The notes: a model not told the origin generated them from the letters alone. A stretch of 34,996 bases of DNA from CAYWNK01 sp047639615 (GCA_047639615.1 JBLIOL010000011.1:1-34996), one strand, 5' to 3'. Numbered from the stretch's first letter, positions 1 through 8,099 are shown. Numbers and translations are program-made.

Positions 1-617
1 CCGCGGACACGGAGATGGGGCGGCTCTTGGCCGGAATTGGTGCGGACCTGGCCAATACGCACGTGATTGTGCTCGGAGATAATGGAACGCCGAGGGAGGC
101 GTCTATCGCGCCTTTTGAGCCGGAGCACGCCAAGCTCAGTCCCTATGAGGGTGGCTTGAATGTGGCCATGTTGATCGCAGGGCCGAGCGTGAATACGCCT
201 GGTCGCGAGGTGGGTGCGCTGGTCAATGTCACGGATGTGTTTGCGACCGTGCTCCATATGGCGGGGGCGAGGATTCACGGGCTCCTGCCCGCTAGCTACA
301 CCCACGACTCGGTCAGTTTGGTGCCGTACTTGGAGTCGCCCCAGGCCGCGCCGCAGAGGTCCCATGTCTATGCGGATTGGTTCGCGCCGAATGGTCCCCA
401 GGGTATTGGCGACGTGCGGGCTCACCGCATGTTGAGGGGGGAGCGCTACAAGCTGATCGAGACATACGCACCTGTTCGTAGTACCGAGCTCTACGACCTG
501 CTCCAGGATCCCTTCGAGGAGTGCAACCTTGTGCTGGGTCCGCTGCTGGCGCTGAGCCACCTAGATGCCCTGGCGAGCCTGCAGGAACGTCTGGCGAACC
601 TGGTCGACGGCTACTAG
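1..617 (+). CDS. Sulfatase, C-terminal part (gene cut by window edge)
   Basis: This is the 3' part of a type I sulfatase, which hydrolyses sulfate esters, usually on polysaccharides. The frame is open from base 3 and runs off the left edge, so the N-terminal half with the formylglycine Cys motif lies outside. What is visible is characteristic of the family: a segment reading VIVLGDNG (the conserved late metal/substrate-site region), then YEGG followed by a hydrophobic strand ending in GP, then LVNVTDVFATVL with a TD pair, and a C-terminal stretch with RGERYKLIE and LYDLLQDPFEECNL, the usual sulfatase tail where the product of the domain is closed by a small sheet. Two TAG stops occur in tandem at the end. 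Substrate cannot be told. A second sulfatase lies at 20273. Confidence 0.9.
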   Translation, partial: ADTEMGRLLAGIGADLANTHVIVLGDNGTPREASIAPFEPEHAKLSPYEGGLNVAMLIAGPSVNTPGREVGALVNVTDVFATVLHMAGARIHGLLPASYTHDSVSLVPYLESPQAAPQRSHVYADWFAPNGPQGIGDVRAHRMLRGERYKLIETYAPVRSTELYDLLQDPFEECNLVLGPLLALSHLDALASLQERLANLVDGY

Positions 618-636
618 TAGCCCTGTAGAAAATGGA

Positions 637-664
637 GCACCCCAAGCCCGAGGGCTTGGGGTGC
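637..664. terminator. Perfect hairpin after the sulfatase gene
   Basis: The arms 637-648 and 653-664 are perfect reverse complements (gcaccccaagcc pairs with ggcttggggtgc) around a four-base loop. The hairpin sits 19 bases after the sulfatase stop. No T-run follows on the plus strand. On the minus strand it is followed by a short tccatttt stretch, so it may also act from that side. Confidence 0.6.
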
Positions 665-800
665 ATCCAAGTAGCGTGCTAGACGCGAGTGCGTGTAGGG
701 CCCCTTCCTCCTGAGGTCCACGCGGGCCTCTATCAGACTCTCGCAGGGGCCCTGGCAGGGACCGGCGGGTACCCTGCTAATAGGTCCAACGAGGGCTGGC

Positions 801-846
801 AAAAAAATCGCCACCAAAACCTTAGAAACCTTCGGTCTTGGTGGCG
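801..846 (-). terminator. Intrinsic (Rho-independent) terminator of the gene at 876-1241
   Basis: Read on the minus strand, a 13-base stem (846-834 with 821-809, one A/C mismatch) closes a 12-base loop and is followed immediately by ATTTTTTT (808-801). It lies 30 bases downstream of the stop codon of the minus-strand gene. Stem plus seven T residues is the textbook intrinsic terminator, and it is the clearest one in the window. Confidence 0.9.
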
Positions 847-875
847 GAGGGGCTCTGGGAGCGCCCTAGGGGGGG

Positions 876-1241
876 CTAGTCCTGGATGTCGTTGTATTCC
901 TTGGGCTTGCGTCCACGGGGGACACGAGCCTTCGGCAGCTTGATGCCCTTGGCTGAGAGGAAGCTCGCGAGGGGCTTGCGTGCGTCGGCCAGAGCGTGGC
1001 GCAACACGGTCTGGTCCTCCTCGAGCGCAAGATCCAGAGCTTTGTCAAGCTGGCGTACGATGCCGACGGTCATCTTGACCGAGGCGCTTTGGGTCATTTC
1101 ACGGGCTGCTGCCCGCTGCTTGACCTCTTCGATCTGGAGTTGGAGATCCGCAATCATCTCCTCCGGGGTGCGACGCTTCCGCCGGGAGCTGTCGCTGGGT
1201 GTGGTTTCCGTCATGCTTTGGTTTGTCATCTTGGTGCCCAT
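876..1241 (-). CDS. Small highly charged hypothetical protein with coiled-coil segment
   Basis: I do not recognise this 121-residue protein as a named family. It has no signal peptide and no membrane segment, so it is probably cytoplasmic. Residues about 19-50 are basic and then helical (RRKRRTPEEMIADLQ, then QIEEVKQRAA), with heptad-like spacing that suggests a short coiled coil. A second helical, acidic-basic stretch follows at 60-95, and the tail is basic (KARVPRGRKPKEYND). The composition would suit a nucleic-acid-associated or structural protein, but that is inference. Alternative starts exist at Met5 and Met10. The gene stands alone: a putative promoter lies at 1277-1306, a perfect palindrome further upstream at 1322-1335 and a strong terminator downstream at 801-846, so it forms its own transcription unit. 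Confidence 0.75.
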   Translation of the reverse strand: MGTKMTNQSMTETTPSDSSRRKRRTPEEMIADLQLQIEEVKQRAAAREMTQSASVKMTVGIVRQLDKALDLALEEDQTVLRHALADARKPLASFLSAKGIKLPKARVPRGRKPKEYNDIQD

Positions 1242-1276
1242 GTGTGTGGGCCGAAAGTCGAATCGAGAGGCCTGTG

Positions 1277-1306
1277 ATTCTAAATGCGCCTTGGGGATTG
1301 GTGCAA
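1277..1306 (-). promoter_or_regulatory. Putative sigma-70-type promoter for the gene at 876-1241
   Basis: On the minus strand TTGCAC (1306-1301) is separated by 18 bases from TAGAAT (1282-1277). The -10 box matches TATAAT in five of six positions; the -35 box matches only the TTG. The -10 box ends 35 bases before the start codon. The fit is reasonable but such matches also arise by chance. Confidence 0.4.
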
Positions 1307-1321
1307 GCCGGATAATCTCTC

Positions 1322-1335
1322 TACCCCTAGGGGTA
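1322..1335. promoter_or_regulatory. Perfect 14-bp palindrome, possible operator
   Basis: TACCCCTAGGGGTA is its own reverse complement. It lies 16 bases upstream of the putative -35 box of the minus-strand gene (876-1241) and more than 300 bases before the plus-strand propeller gene. The position would suit an activator or repressor dimer. No second copy was noticed in the window. Confidence 0.35.
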
Positions 1336-1676
1336 AGCCGAAACCCCTGATGTTCTTATTGGGCTGGTAATAAAAACCTCTTGCTGGGTGGCACCGGGGC
1401 TACTCTATGCCCTTATTGATCTTAGTTCGTAGTGGACGATCCTACTGCAATTGAGACTGTGGTGGCTGGTAATGTGATCTGCGTTCAGATTGCGAATCGG
1501 TCACTAGTTGGCCTTTTTTCATGCCTCTCTTGAGCACTAAGCCCTTGGTGGAGACGGTTCCGGCCGATGGGGCGACCCGTTGCGGGCGGGCCCCCCTAAA
1601 GAAAACCCAAGTCGACTTCGATTTTGCATATGAAGCTGGCGATGAACTTAAAGTCAGGGATCCAGCGAGGGATCTC
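1336..1676. other. Non-coding stretch before the propeller gene
   Basis: Between the palindrome and the preferred start of the YVTN gene I see no RNA gene and no convincing ORF. Base composition is less GC-rich than the neighbouring genes. The propeller frame is open upstream to an ATG at 1521, but the sequence encoded there (for example a CGRAPLKK stretch) resembles nothing typical and has no ribosome binding site. I found no convincing plus-strand promoter. Confidence 0.5.
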
Positions 1677-2762
1677 ATGCTGAACCTACTTTTCATCACA
1701 ACAATCCTGCTCTCGGATCCTGGGCTTGGCCCGGCGTCGGAGACTCTCTTGGTCGCGAGTACGCGCTCAAACACCGTTACACTCCTAGATGCTGAGGAGG
1801 GCGAGCATCAATTGACCCTGCGTCTGGGCGGAGGTCCCGGCGAGATGGCTATCTCGCCCGATGGCTCTGTGGCCGTGGTGGCTATCCCTGGCGATGAGGT
1901 TGCCGGTGATTCCATCGGTGTTATTGACCTTGCCCATCAGTCGCTGATGCGCACGATCAAGCTGGAGGGGCCGAGCCCTGGCCTTGGGGAGGGGACCCAG
2001 GTCTTCTGGCGCCCGCGTGGGGTGGCCTTCCTGCCCGACGGCGACACCGTGCTGGTGGTTTCAGAGACCGCAGGCGCCCTGCTGGTGATCAGCCTCGAGC
2101 GGGCCGAGATCATCGCTTCGACTTCAACGGGAGGGACCCTGCCCCAGCGCGTGGTGCTCTCCCCGGACGGGCGCTTCGCCTTCGTCAGCAACCAGGGCTC
2201 AGGCACGATTGGGGTCATCAATCTGTCTCGCAGGCGCCTGGAGAAGACCATCGATGTGGGCGGCGGGCCCAGCGCCATGGCCCTCACACCGGATGAGCAG
2301 CAGCTGTGGGTCGCCAACCGCGAGTCCAATTCCATCAGCTTGATCCAGCTCGAGAGCCAGTCCGTGCTGGTGGAGTTCCCCTGCGGATCCCAGCCGAGCG
2401 CGCTGACCTTCACCTCCGACGGGGCCCATGCGCTCTGCACGAACATGTCCTCGGGCAACATCTCGATCTTCGACGTGAGCACCCACAAGCCCGTGGGCGA
2501 GATCGAATTGCCGCGGGTCTCGGCCGCGGTGGCCGAGCAACGTCCCGGACCCAAGGGCGCCCGCGTGGGCCGCTCGTGCCTGCCGACTTCGCTCATCATT
2601 GCGCCTGGGAGCAAGCGCGGCTGGGTCGCCATGAAGCGCCTAGACGCCGTTGCGGAGCTCAATCTGAGCGATTGGAGCGTGATTCGCACCTTCCCGGTCG
2701 GGGCTGAGCCCTCGAAGCTGGTCTGGTCGCGCAAGCCGAGCACTCAGGTCCAGGCCAAGTAG
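1677..2762 (+). CDS. Secreted YVTN/YncE-type beta-propeller protein
   Basis: This 361-residue protein is a seven-bladed-type propeller of the YVTN/YncE group, extracytoplasmic repeat proteins that bind partners or ligands rather than catalyse a known reaction. Repeats with the pattern [GGxPxxMAxSPDG ... VVAxxxxxxIxVIDL] recur about every 42-50 residues: SPDGSVAVV, LPDGDTVLVVS, SPDGRFAFVSNQGSGTIGVINL, TPDEQQLWVANRESNSISLI, TSDGAHALCTNMSSGNISIFDV, then a last degenerate blade. I chose ATG 1677 over the upstream ATG at 1521. It is preceded by GAGGG at good distance and opens a short hydrophobic signal-like segment (MLNLLFITTILL). It is followed by an outer-membrane-type lipoprotein gene 49 bases later, so the two may be cotranscribed. 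The ligand is unknown. Confidence 0.85.
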   Translation: MLNLLFITTILLSDPGLGPASETLLVASTRSNTVTLLDAEEGEHQLTLRLGGGPGEMAISPDGSVAVVAIPGDEVAGDSIGVIDLAHQSLMRTIKLEGPSPGLGEGTQVFWRPRGVAFLPDGDTVLVVSETAGALLVISLERAEIIASTSTGGTLPQRVVLSPDGRFAFVSNQGSGTIGVINLSRRRLEKTIDVGGGPSAMALTPDEQQLWVANRESNSISLIQLESQSVLVEFPCGSQPSALTFTSDGAHALCTNMSSGNISIFDVSTHKPVGEIELPRVSAAVAEQRPGPKGARVGRSCLPTSLIIAPGSKRGWVAMKRLDAVAELNLSDWSVIRTFPVGAEPSKLVWSRKPSTQVQAK

Positions 2763-2811
2763 ACGGCGGCTGGGTAGCCCGGGGAGGCTGAATTCCGTAG
2801 CTTGGCGCCCC

Positions 2812-3594
2812 ATGCGGGCCCCAATCCTATGTGCATGTGTGAGCGCTGCGATGCTCAGCGGTTGTCGGATGGATCCGGCCAGTGCTTCCACCCCTGCGGT
2901 CCAGCGCGCCACGCGCTCCCACAGCACGGATACCGTGCTACCTGGCGAGATCCAGGTCGAAATGGGTCTGGATTCCAACCCTGGTGAGGGCTTCGACCTA
3001 CCCATGGGCATCCGCTGGGGCGCGAGCCCGGTGACGGAGTTCTTCGTGTCACCGCTGGCTTATCGGCGCACCGACGGGGCCTCCAATTCAGGCGTGGGCG
3101 ACATCTACGCCGGCGTGCGTCACCGGCTCTGGAATGAGACCACAAGCACGCCCGCCGTGCTGGTGGAGTTCTTCAGCAAGCTCCCCATCGCCGATTCCGA
3201 GAAGGGACTCGGCTCGGGTGAAGCCGACATCTTCGGCGCCGTCGCTCTAGACCGGCGTTATTACGACGCGCTCTACACCCTGTACGGAGAGGTGGGTTTC
3301 CTGGGCTCGCCTGGAAGCACCGGCACGGACCTCTCCGTGGCTGGCGCCCTGTCCGCCACACGCCCCTGGCTGCGCGGCCTGGATCTCTTCGCTGAGGTCT
3401 CGGGTCAATACGTGCGCGAGCTCGAACTCACCACGCTCTACTTCAGTGGCGGCGCGCTCTACGCCTACAGCCCGACGACCACCATCGATCTCAGCCTAAG
3501 CATAGGCATGAGTGATGACGCCGACAGCACACGCCTGATGCTCGGCTTCACACGCAGCCTCGGCAAGCCGCGCCAACGCCCCTCTAACCCTTGA
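2812..3594 (+). CDS. Outer-membrane beta-barrel-like lipoprotein
   Basis: This is a 260-residue predicted lipoprotein. The N-terminus (MRAPILCACVSAAMLSGC) carries a lipobox LSGC with the lipidated Cys at 18. The mature part alternates polar and hydrophobic residues in strands that commonly end in aromatic residues: GDIYAGVRHRLW, AVLVEFFSKLPI, YDALYTLYGEVGFLG, LRGLDLFAEVSGQYV, LYFSGGALYAYSP, TIDLSLSIGMSDDADSTRLMLGFTRSL. This resembles the MetA-pathway/transporter-like barrel families often annotated as 'transporter'. A role as an outer-membrane barrel or barrel-like surface protein is inferred. It ends in TGA and runs almost into the zinc-ribbon gene, so it probably shares a transcript with its neighbours. 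Confidence 0.7.
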   Translation: MRAPILCACVSAAMLSGCRMDPASASTPAVQRATRSHSTDTVLPGEIQVEMGLDSNPGEGFDLPMGIRWGASPVTEFFVSPLAYRRTDGASNSGVGDIYAGVRHRLWNETTSTPAVLVEFFSKLPIADSEKGLGSGEADIFGAVALDRRYYDALYTLYGEVGFLGSPGSTGTDLSVAGALSATRPWLRGLDLFAEVSGQYVRELELTTLYFSGGALYAYSPTTTIDLSLSIGMSDDADSTRLMLGFTRSLGKPRQRPSNP

Positions 3595-3614
3595 CCCAAG
3601 ACCGCCAAAATTCC

Positions 3615-4046
3615 ATGGATGCCTACGAGTGGATGCGACTGCCCGACAGTCGCCGCAGCGCTGAGCGCGCCCGTCGCGAGGTGCGCCGCGCAGGCGGCGC
3701 CGCCGTGCATGCGGATGCACGCATCGCCCAGTTGGAGACTTCCTTGGAGCGCTCCATGGCCATGAATGTGGCGCTCTGGGAGCTCGTGTCGGAGAAGCTC
3801 GAGCTAGATTCCGAGGCCTTGGGCAGCAAGCTCTCCGAGCTTGAGTTGCGCACCCCGCCCGCAGAGGGCGAGCGACCCTCCCAGACCTGTGCCTGTTGCG
3901 GCAAGGTCAACCGCGGCGCGCGCGTGCGCTGCTTCTTCTGCGGTGACTTCGTCAGCGCGGCGGGTGGCGCTGGGGCGGGCGTGAAGCAGTTGCCGGAAGC
4001 CGGCGACGCAGCCGGCGACGCAGCCGGCGACGCAGCCGAGGAATAG
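3615..4046 (+). CDS. Small zinc-ribbon protein with coiled coil and GDAA repeats
   Basis: This 143-residue protein is probably cytoplasmic, as no signal peptide is seen. Residues about 15-75 are charged and helical, including a likely coiled coil (ARIAQLETSLERSM to ELVSEKLELDSEALGSKLSELE). Then comes a four-cysteine knuckle: C-A-C-C-G followed 10 residues later by C-F-F-C-G, a typical zinc-ribbon pattern. The C-terminus is a low-complexity GDAA repeat made by three exact copies of a 12-base unit. The start is uncertain. ATG 3615 gives MDAYEWMRLPD; a TTG at 3591 overlapping the stop of the preceding gene would add eight residues. Neither has a good ribosome binding site. Function is unknown; such ribbons often mediate protein or nucleic-acid contacts. 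Confidence 0.75.
   Translation: MDAYEWMRLPDSRRSAERARREVRRAGGAAVHADARIAQLETSLERSMAMNVALWELVSEKLELDSEALGSKLSELELRTPPAEGERPSQTCACCGKVNRGARVRCFFCGDFVSAAGGAGAGVKQLPEAGDAAGDAAGDAAEE
3999..4034 (+). repeat. 12-bp tandem repeat, three copies, in frame
   Basis: The unit gccggcgacgca occurs three times without change, followed by a partial copy (gccg). It encodes AGDA repeats at the C-terminus of the zinc-ribbon protein. Copy number changes would keep the frame, so length variation between strains is likely. Confidence 0.9.
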
Positions 4047-4118
4047 GCCCGGTCCGTAGGACTTTGTTGCGGGCAGGGACAGCGCCCACTTTTGTGCGGA
4101 CTCGGGTACCTTCGGGGC

Positions 4119-6083
4119 ATGAGCTTGCGCATTACGATCCCTCTGCTTCTGTCCTGTATCTCCAGCGCCCGGGCGGATGTCCGCATGCCGGCGCTTTTCG
4201 GCGACCACATGGTCCTGCAGCGCGAAACCTCCGCGCGTGTGTGGGGCTGGGCCGATCCCGGTGAGGCGGTTGCGGTTCGTGCTTCATGGTCGGAGCAAGC
4301 GGCCTCCACCGTGGCTGCCGATGATGGGAGCTGGAGTGTGCACTTGCAGACTCCCGAGGCGGGTGGTCCTCACACGCTGACGATCCAAGGGCAGAACACG
4401 ATCGAACTGGCGGACGTGTATAGCGGCGAGGTTTGGGTCTGTTCTGGCCAGTCGAACATGGAGTGGGGCGTGGCTTCCATGAATGACGCGGCTGCGGTGA
4501 TCGCCGACGCGAACTGTCCGCAGATTCGACTCTTCAACGTGGCTCACCAGACCGCCAAGAGTCCTGAGCAAGATGCGCCCGGTAGCTGGGCGATCTGCAC
4601 GCCGGAGACGGTGCCGGGCTTCAGTGCCGTGGGCTATGGCTTCGGCCGCATCTTGAACGACCGCCTGCAGGGGGTGCCCATCGGATTGATCGGCAGCAAC
4701 TGGGGCGGCACCGTGGCGGAGGCTTGGACCAGCGCCGAGGGCCTGAGCGAGTTCCCTGAGTTTGATGCGGTGCTGGCCAAGTTGGTAGCGGAGTCCAAGG
4801 AGCCCAAGCCTGTGGACGATCTGCCGGCGCGTCAGAGTGCTTGGTGGGAGCGGTTGAGCTCCAAGGACCAGGGCATGCAGGAAGGCTGGATGGCCGGCGA
4901 GCTGCAAGGCAGCTGGAGTGAGGCCTCCGTGCCGCTCAACTTCGATCAAGTGGAGCTGGGCGCGTTCGATGGACTCGTCTGGTTCCGGCGTGAGGTCACT
5001 CTTGGTGCGGACCTTGCAGGACAGGATCTGGTCTTCGAGTTGGGTCCGGTGGACGACATGGACATCGCCTACTGGGACGGGGAGCCCCTGGGTTCGACCC
5101 AGGTCATGGGCCAGCATCGGGCCCCGCGCGAGTACGCGCTCGCTGCTGAACGAGCTAGCGCGGGAACGCATGTGTTGTGCGTGGCCGCTCTGGATACGGG
5201 CGGTGCTGGGATCTTCGGTCAGGCGGGCGGAGAACTGCATGCGCCGCGTGTGCGGGCCGCGAACTTGGAAGCTAGCCAGGATCTCGCAGGTGTTTGGCAA
5301 ATGCGCGTGGGGTCATCCATGCAGCAGCTGGGGGCTTTCCCGAGCAAGCGAGCGTTCAGCCCAAACACGCCTACTGCGCTCTCCAACGGCATGTTAGAGC
5401 CCCTTACTCCCTTCTCCATTCGTGGGGCGATCTGGTACCAGGGCGAGTCCAACCGAACACGCGCGGAGCAGTATCAGCGGCTCTTCCCGGCCATGATCGC
5501 GGACTGGCGCCGGCGCTTTGATCAGGGGGACTTCCCCTTCTACTTCGTGCAGATTGCGCCCTTCAACTACGGCGGTGATACGGGCCAGGCGGCGGAGTTG
5601 CGCGAAGCTCAGTTGATGACCTTGTCCCTGGCGAATACGGGCATGGCCGTGACGATGGATGTGGGCAACCCCACGGATATTCACCCCCGGGATAAGTGGC
5701 CGGTGTCGGCGCGCTTGGCGGACATGGCGCTCAAGAACGACTATGGCTTCAAGCACTTGCGTGCCAGTGGTCCGATCTATGCAAGCAGTGCGCCGGATGC
5801 GGGTGCCTTGCGGTTGAGCTTCGAAAATGCGCTCGGCGGTCTCGGGACTTCCGATGGCGAGGCGCCCTCGCACTTCCAAGTGGCGGGCGCGGACCGGGTC
5901 TTCCATGCGGCGCAGGCCGTCATCGAAGGAGCGACCATCGTGCTGCGCAGTGATGCGGTGGCGGAGCCTGTGGCGGCGCGCTATGCGTGGGGTGCCGGGG
6001 ACGAGCCTAACTTGGTGGGTGGCACTTGGAAGCGCTTGCCGGTCTCGTCATTCCGTACGGACGACTGGGTGCGCGGCCAGTAG
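4119..6083 (+). CDS. Secreted sialate O-acetylesterase family protein (SGNH fold)
   Basis: This 654-residue protein belongs to the sialate 9-O-acetylesterase (SASA) family, which removes O-acetyl groups from sialic acids or other glycans. The first ATG (4119) opens a signal peptide ending near SSARA. It is followed by the family's N-terminal sandwich (FGDHMVLQRE...VWGWADPGEAV). The catalytic block I is CSGQSNMEWG with Ser112 as nucleophile. A jelly-roll-like insert follows (FDGLVWFRREVTL...FELGPVDDMDIAYWDGEPLG), then the second half of the catalytic domain (GAIWYQGESNR, FYFVQIAPF), and the D-x-x-H catalytic pair in TDIHP at Asp520/His523-type spacing (D520-I-H522-P). Length and order are normal for the family. 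With the sulfatases it points to glycan scavenging. A TTG 27 bases upstream is not needed. Confidence 0.92.
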   Translation: MSLRITIPLLLSCISSARADVRMPALFGDHMVLQRETSARVWGWADPGEAVAVRASWSEQAASTVAADDGSWSVHLQTPEAGGPHTLTIQGQNTIELADVYSGEVWVCSGQSNMEWGVASMNDAAAVIADANCPQIRLFNVAHQTAKSPEQDAPGSWAICTPETVPGFSAVGYGFGRILNDRLQGVPIGLIGSNWGGTVAEAWTSAEGLSEFPEFDAVLAKLVAESKEPKPVDDLPARQSAWWERLSSKDQGMQEGWMAGELQGSWSEASVPLNFDQVELGAFDGLVWFRREVTLGADLAGQDLVFELGPVDDMDIAYWDGEPLGSTQVMGQHRAPREYALAAERASAGTHVLCVAALDTGGAGIFGQAGGELHAPRVRAANLEASQDLAGVWQMRVGSSMQQLGAFPSKRAFSPNTPTALSNGMLEPLTPFSIRGAIWYQGESNRTRAEQYQRLFPAMIADWRRRFDQGDFPFYFVQIAPFNYGGDTGQAAELREAQLMTLSLANTGMAVTMDVGNPTDIHPRDKWPVSARLADMALKNDYGFKHLRASGPIYASSAPDAGALRLSFENALGGLGTSDGEAPSHFQVAGADRVFHAAQAVIEGATIVLRSDAVAEPVAARYAWGAGDEPNLVGGTWKRLPVSSFRTDDWVRGQ

Positions 6084-6090
6084 GGCCGGG

Positions 6091-6474
6091 CTATTCCGCG
6101 GGCGCGGCCGTGGGCTGGCCTTGGTCGTCGAAATACGACCATTGGCCGGTCTTCTGGCCGCGGTCGTAGTGACCTTCCTCGGCCAGGGCGCCGTTTTCGT
6201 GCCAGGCGCGATGGGCGCCGTGGGGGATGCGGCCGGCGCTGTTGGAGGCGCTGACGTAGGTAGTCTCCGAGCGCCGGTAGCCGTTATCCCAGTGGGTTTG
6301 CATGAGCTGGCCTTGCGGTTGGAAGAAGGCCAGAAGCACTACGCAAAAGGTGCTCACCACGATCAGGATCAGGCTCACCAGCAGCGCTTTGGCGCGCCGG
6401 ATTTCCGGCGGATCGACGATCGTCTCGTCGTCGTCCAAGCCATCGAGGTCATCGCGTTCTAGGAGGGGCTGCAT
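6091..6474 (-). CDS. Membrane-anchored YwqK/MORN-like repeat protein
   Basis: This is a 127-residue protein with an acidic cytoplasmic N-terminus (residues 1-27), one strong membrane helix (about 30-50, ALLVSLILIVVSTFCVVLLAF) and an outer part. The outer part holds YwqK/MORN-type repeats: THWDNGYRRSETTY, GAHRAWHENGALAEEGHYDRGQKTGQWSYFDDQG. Families with this repeat are often labelled 'YwqK antitoxin', but that label says little about function; here it is a small surface or periplasmic repeat protein. Its ATG overlaps the TGA of the upstream kinase-like gene by one base (TGATG), which suggests translational coupling. Its stop lies only seven bases from the convergent esterase stop. Confidence 0.75.
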   Translation of the reverse strand: MQPLLERDDLDGLDDDETIVDPPEIRRAKALLVSLILIVVSTFCVVLLAFFQPQGQLMQTHWDNGYRRSETTYVSASNSAGRIPHGAHRAWHENGALAEEGHYDRGQKTGQWSYFDDQGQPTAAPAE

Positions 6475-8099
6475 CAGGTCTTGGAGCTCGCGCGGGTGAG
6501 CCTGCGCGCGAGGCTGCCGAGGGCGTGCTCGGTCCAGGTGTTGCGGCCGCCCCAGATGGGCAGGCGGCGGCCGATCAGGGCGCAGCCGTCGAAGAGTAGG
6601 AAGCTAGCTAGGAGCTCGTCCTCGTCCTGACTGCGGCGCACGATCTGCAAGGGGAAGGCTAGGTTGCCGAAGACCGGCAGGGCGCCGACCAGTAGGGCCA
6701 GCCAGGGTGCGGCGCGGCCGCGCAGGAATTCTTGGGCGCAGCGGAAGGCGGTGTAGACCGTGCGCGCTACGCAGCCACCGAAGAGCCAGACCAGGCCGAG
6801 TGCGGCCTCGTCCACGAAGCCGCCGGCGTAGAGCAGGGGCATGGCCACGTATTCGGCGCCCTTGACGAAGGGCTTCATGGCGAGGTGTACGCCGAAGTCG
6901 GCCAGGTAGGTGGAGGGGGCATCGCTGGCGGTGCGTGCGCTGAGTTGCTCGGCGTGCTCCGCGCTGAGTTGGCCGCGCGCGTGCCATTGACGGATGCGCA
7001 GGCGCACCAGGTCGCGGGCGGCTGCTTCGCGGTAACGCTGGGAGCCGAGGAAGCGCAGGCTTGCGGCTGGCAGGCGGCGCCAAGGCAGGCGCGCGATGCG
7101 CGGCCAATGACGCTTGCAGAAACCGACGCCGCGCTGGGCGAGGGCGCGGGTGAGGCGGCGTACTTCGAAGGAGTACCAGGCTAGGGCGTGGCCCTCGTAG
7201 TGTTCCGCTTGCCCGGCGTCGAGGCGGCCCTTGGCTAGCTGCGCAGCGATGGCTGCGGCGCGCCGGGGTTGCTTGCGCCAGGCTTCTTGATGGAAGTTCA
7301 AGGCCTCGACATCGCGCGCGCAGGCGCCCGCCGTACCGGGTTCGGTGGCGGCGTCTAAGGCGTCGCCGTGGAAGGCCAACCAGTGCTCGAGGCGCTCTAC
7401 GTCCACGTCGTCGAAGAGCACGCGGCCGTGCTTGCGGCAGAGCGGGAGGTAGGTGCGCCAGAGCGCGCTGATCTGGCCGGGGAAGAGGGCCGGTACGCCG
7501 GATTCCAGATCTACCCAGACCCAGGTGCTGCCGCCGTCCTTGGTTTCCTCTAGGAGGAAGTTGCCCAGGGCCACGGGGTTGCCCAGGCCGGCGGGCCAGA
7601 GCATGCCGTCGAAGCCGGTCTCGAGCAGGTGTGCCTGCAGCCGCGGGAGCAGGTCCCGGCGCAGGAATTCCGCCTCGCCCAGGCCCTTGGGGCGCAGGGG
7701 GTGCGGCAGCTGTGGCGGGCGACCGTTGACCAGCTCCACGTGCAGCTCGTAAGCGGAGTAGCGCGCATCCCAGCCGTGCGAGGAGGCGTAGGCCACGCGC
7801 AGCTCGCCCGGGAACCAGAGCTGCATGAGCCGGCTGAGGATGCGCCGGCGCAGGAGCGCGGCGCGCACGGCGTGCTCGTTCCACGCGTAGGGGGCGGCCG
7901 AGCCCAGGGCCACGTACTGGACGCAGCGGGTGAGCGCGCCGCACTCGAAGACCTTACGTGCTGTGGGACGGCCTTCGGAGTCCTCGCCACCATAGATGAC
8001 GCCCGAGGGACCGACCCGCAAGAGGCGCTCGCCGGGGCCCGCTAGAGCGTGCGCTGCGGGGTGATCTGCCAGCAACAGGGCGAGGGGGAGGGCGGCCAT
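6474..8099 (-). CDS. Kinase-fold-like membrane protein, function unknown
   Basis: I do not recognise this 541-residue protein as a characterised family. Residues about 25-60 (LRVGPSGVIYGGED then ARKVFECGALTR) look like the glycine-rich loop and lysine strand of protein-kinase-like folds. Residues about 180-225 (GFDGMLWPAGLGNPVALGNFLLEE...WVWVDLESG) resemble the catalytic-loop Asn and the metal-binding Asp of atypical kinases such as the LPS-kinase/ABC1 group, although the usual catalytic Asp is not evident. The C-terminal third carries amphipathic and hydrophobic segments (YVAMPLLYAGGFVDEAALGLVWLFGG, APWLALLVGALPVFGNLAFPL), suggesting membrane association. AGAAGG lies five bases before the start. 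It leads a two-gene unit with the YwqK-like gene. A lipid- or sugar-phosphorylating role is possible but not shown. Confidence 0.6.
   Translation of the reverse strand: MAALPLALLLADHPAAHALAGPGERLLRVGPSGVIYGGEDSEGRPTARKVFECGALTRCVQYVALGSAAPYAWNEHAVRAALLRRRILSRLMQLWFPGELRVAYASSHGWDARYSAYELHVELVNGRPPQLPHPLRPKGLGEAEFLRRDLLPRLQAHLLETGFDGMLWPAGLGNPVALGNFLLEETKDGGSTWVWVDLESGVPALFPGQISALWRTYLPLCRKHGRVLFDDVDVERLEHWLAFHGDALDAATEPGTAGACARDVEALNFHQEAWRKQPRRAAAIAAQLAKGRLDAGQAEHYEGHALAWYSFEVRRLTRALAQRGVGFCKRHWPRIARLPWRRLPAASLRFLGSQRYREAAARDLVRLRIRQWHARGQLSAEHAEQLSARTASDAPSTYLADFGVHLAMKPFVKGAEYVAMPLLYAGGFVDEAALGLVWLFGGCVARTVYTAFRCAQEFLRGRAAPWLALLVGALPVFGNLAFPLQIVRRSQDEDELLASFLLFDGCALIGRRLPIWGGRNTWTEHALGSLARRLTRASSKT

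Noticed and set aside
1521..1676. N-terminal extension of the YVTN gene from ATG 1521
   Set aside because: It has no ribosome binding site and would place 52 untypical residues before the signal-like segment; ATG 1677 is preceded by GAGGG.
3592..3700. Read-through of the TGA ending the barrel lipoprotein
   Set aside because: The continuing frame is only the shifted reading of the zinc-ribbon gene.
4284..5300. 338-codon minus-strand open frame inside the esterase gene
   Set aside because: It is antisense to an intact family-typical gene and shows no domain; a GC-rich shadow frame.
6604..7944. Long arginine/proline-rich open frame opposite to the kinase-like frame phase
   Set aside because: It is a frame-shifted shadow of the gene at 6474-8099, as expected in GC-rich DNA; composition is not protein-like.
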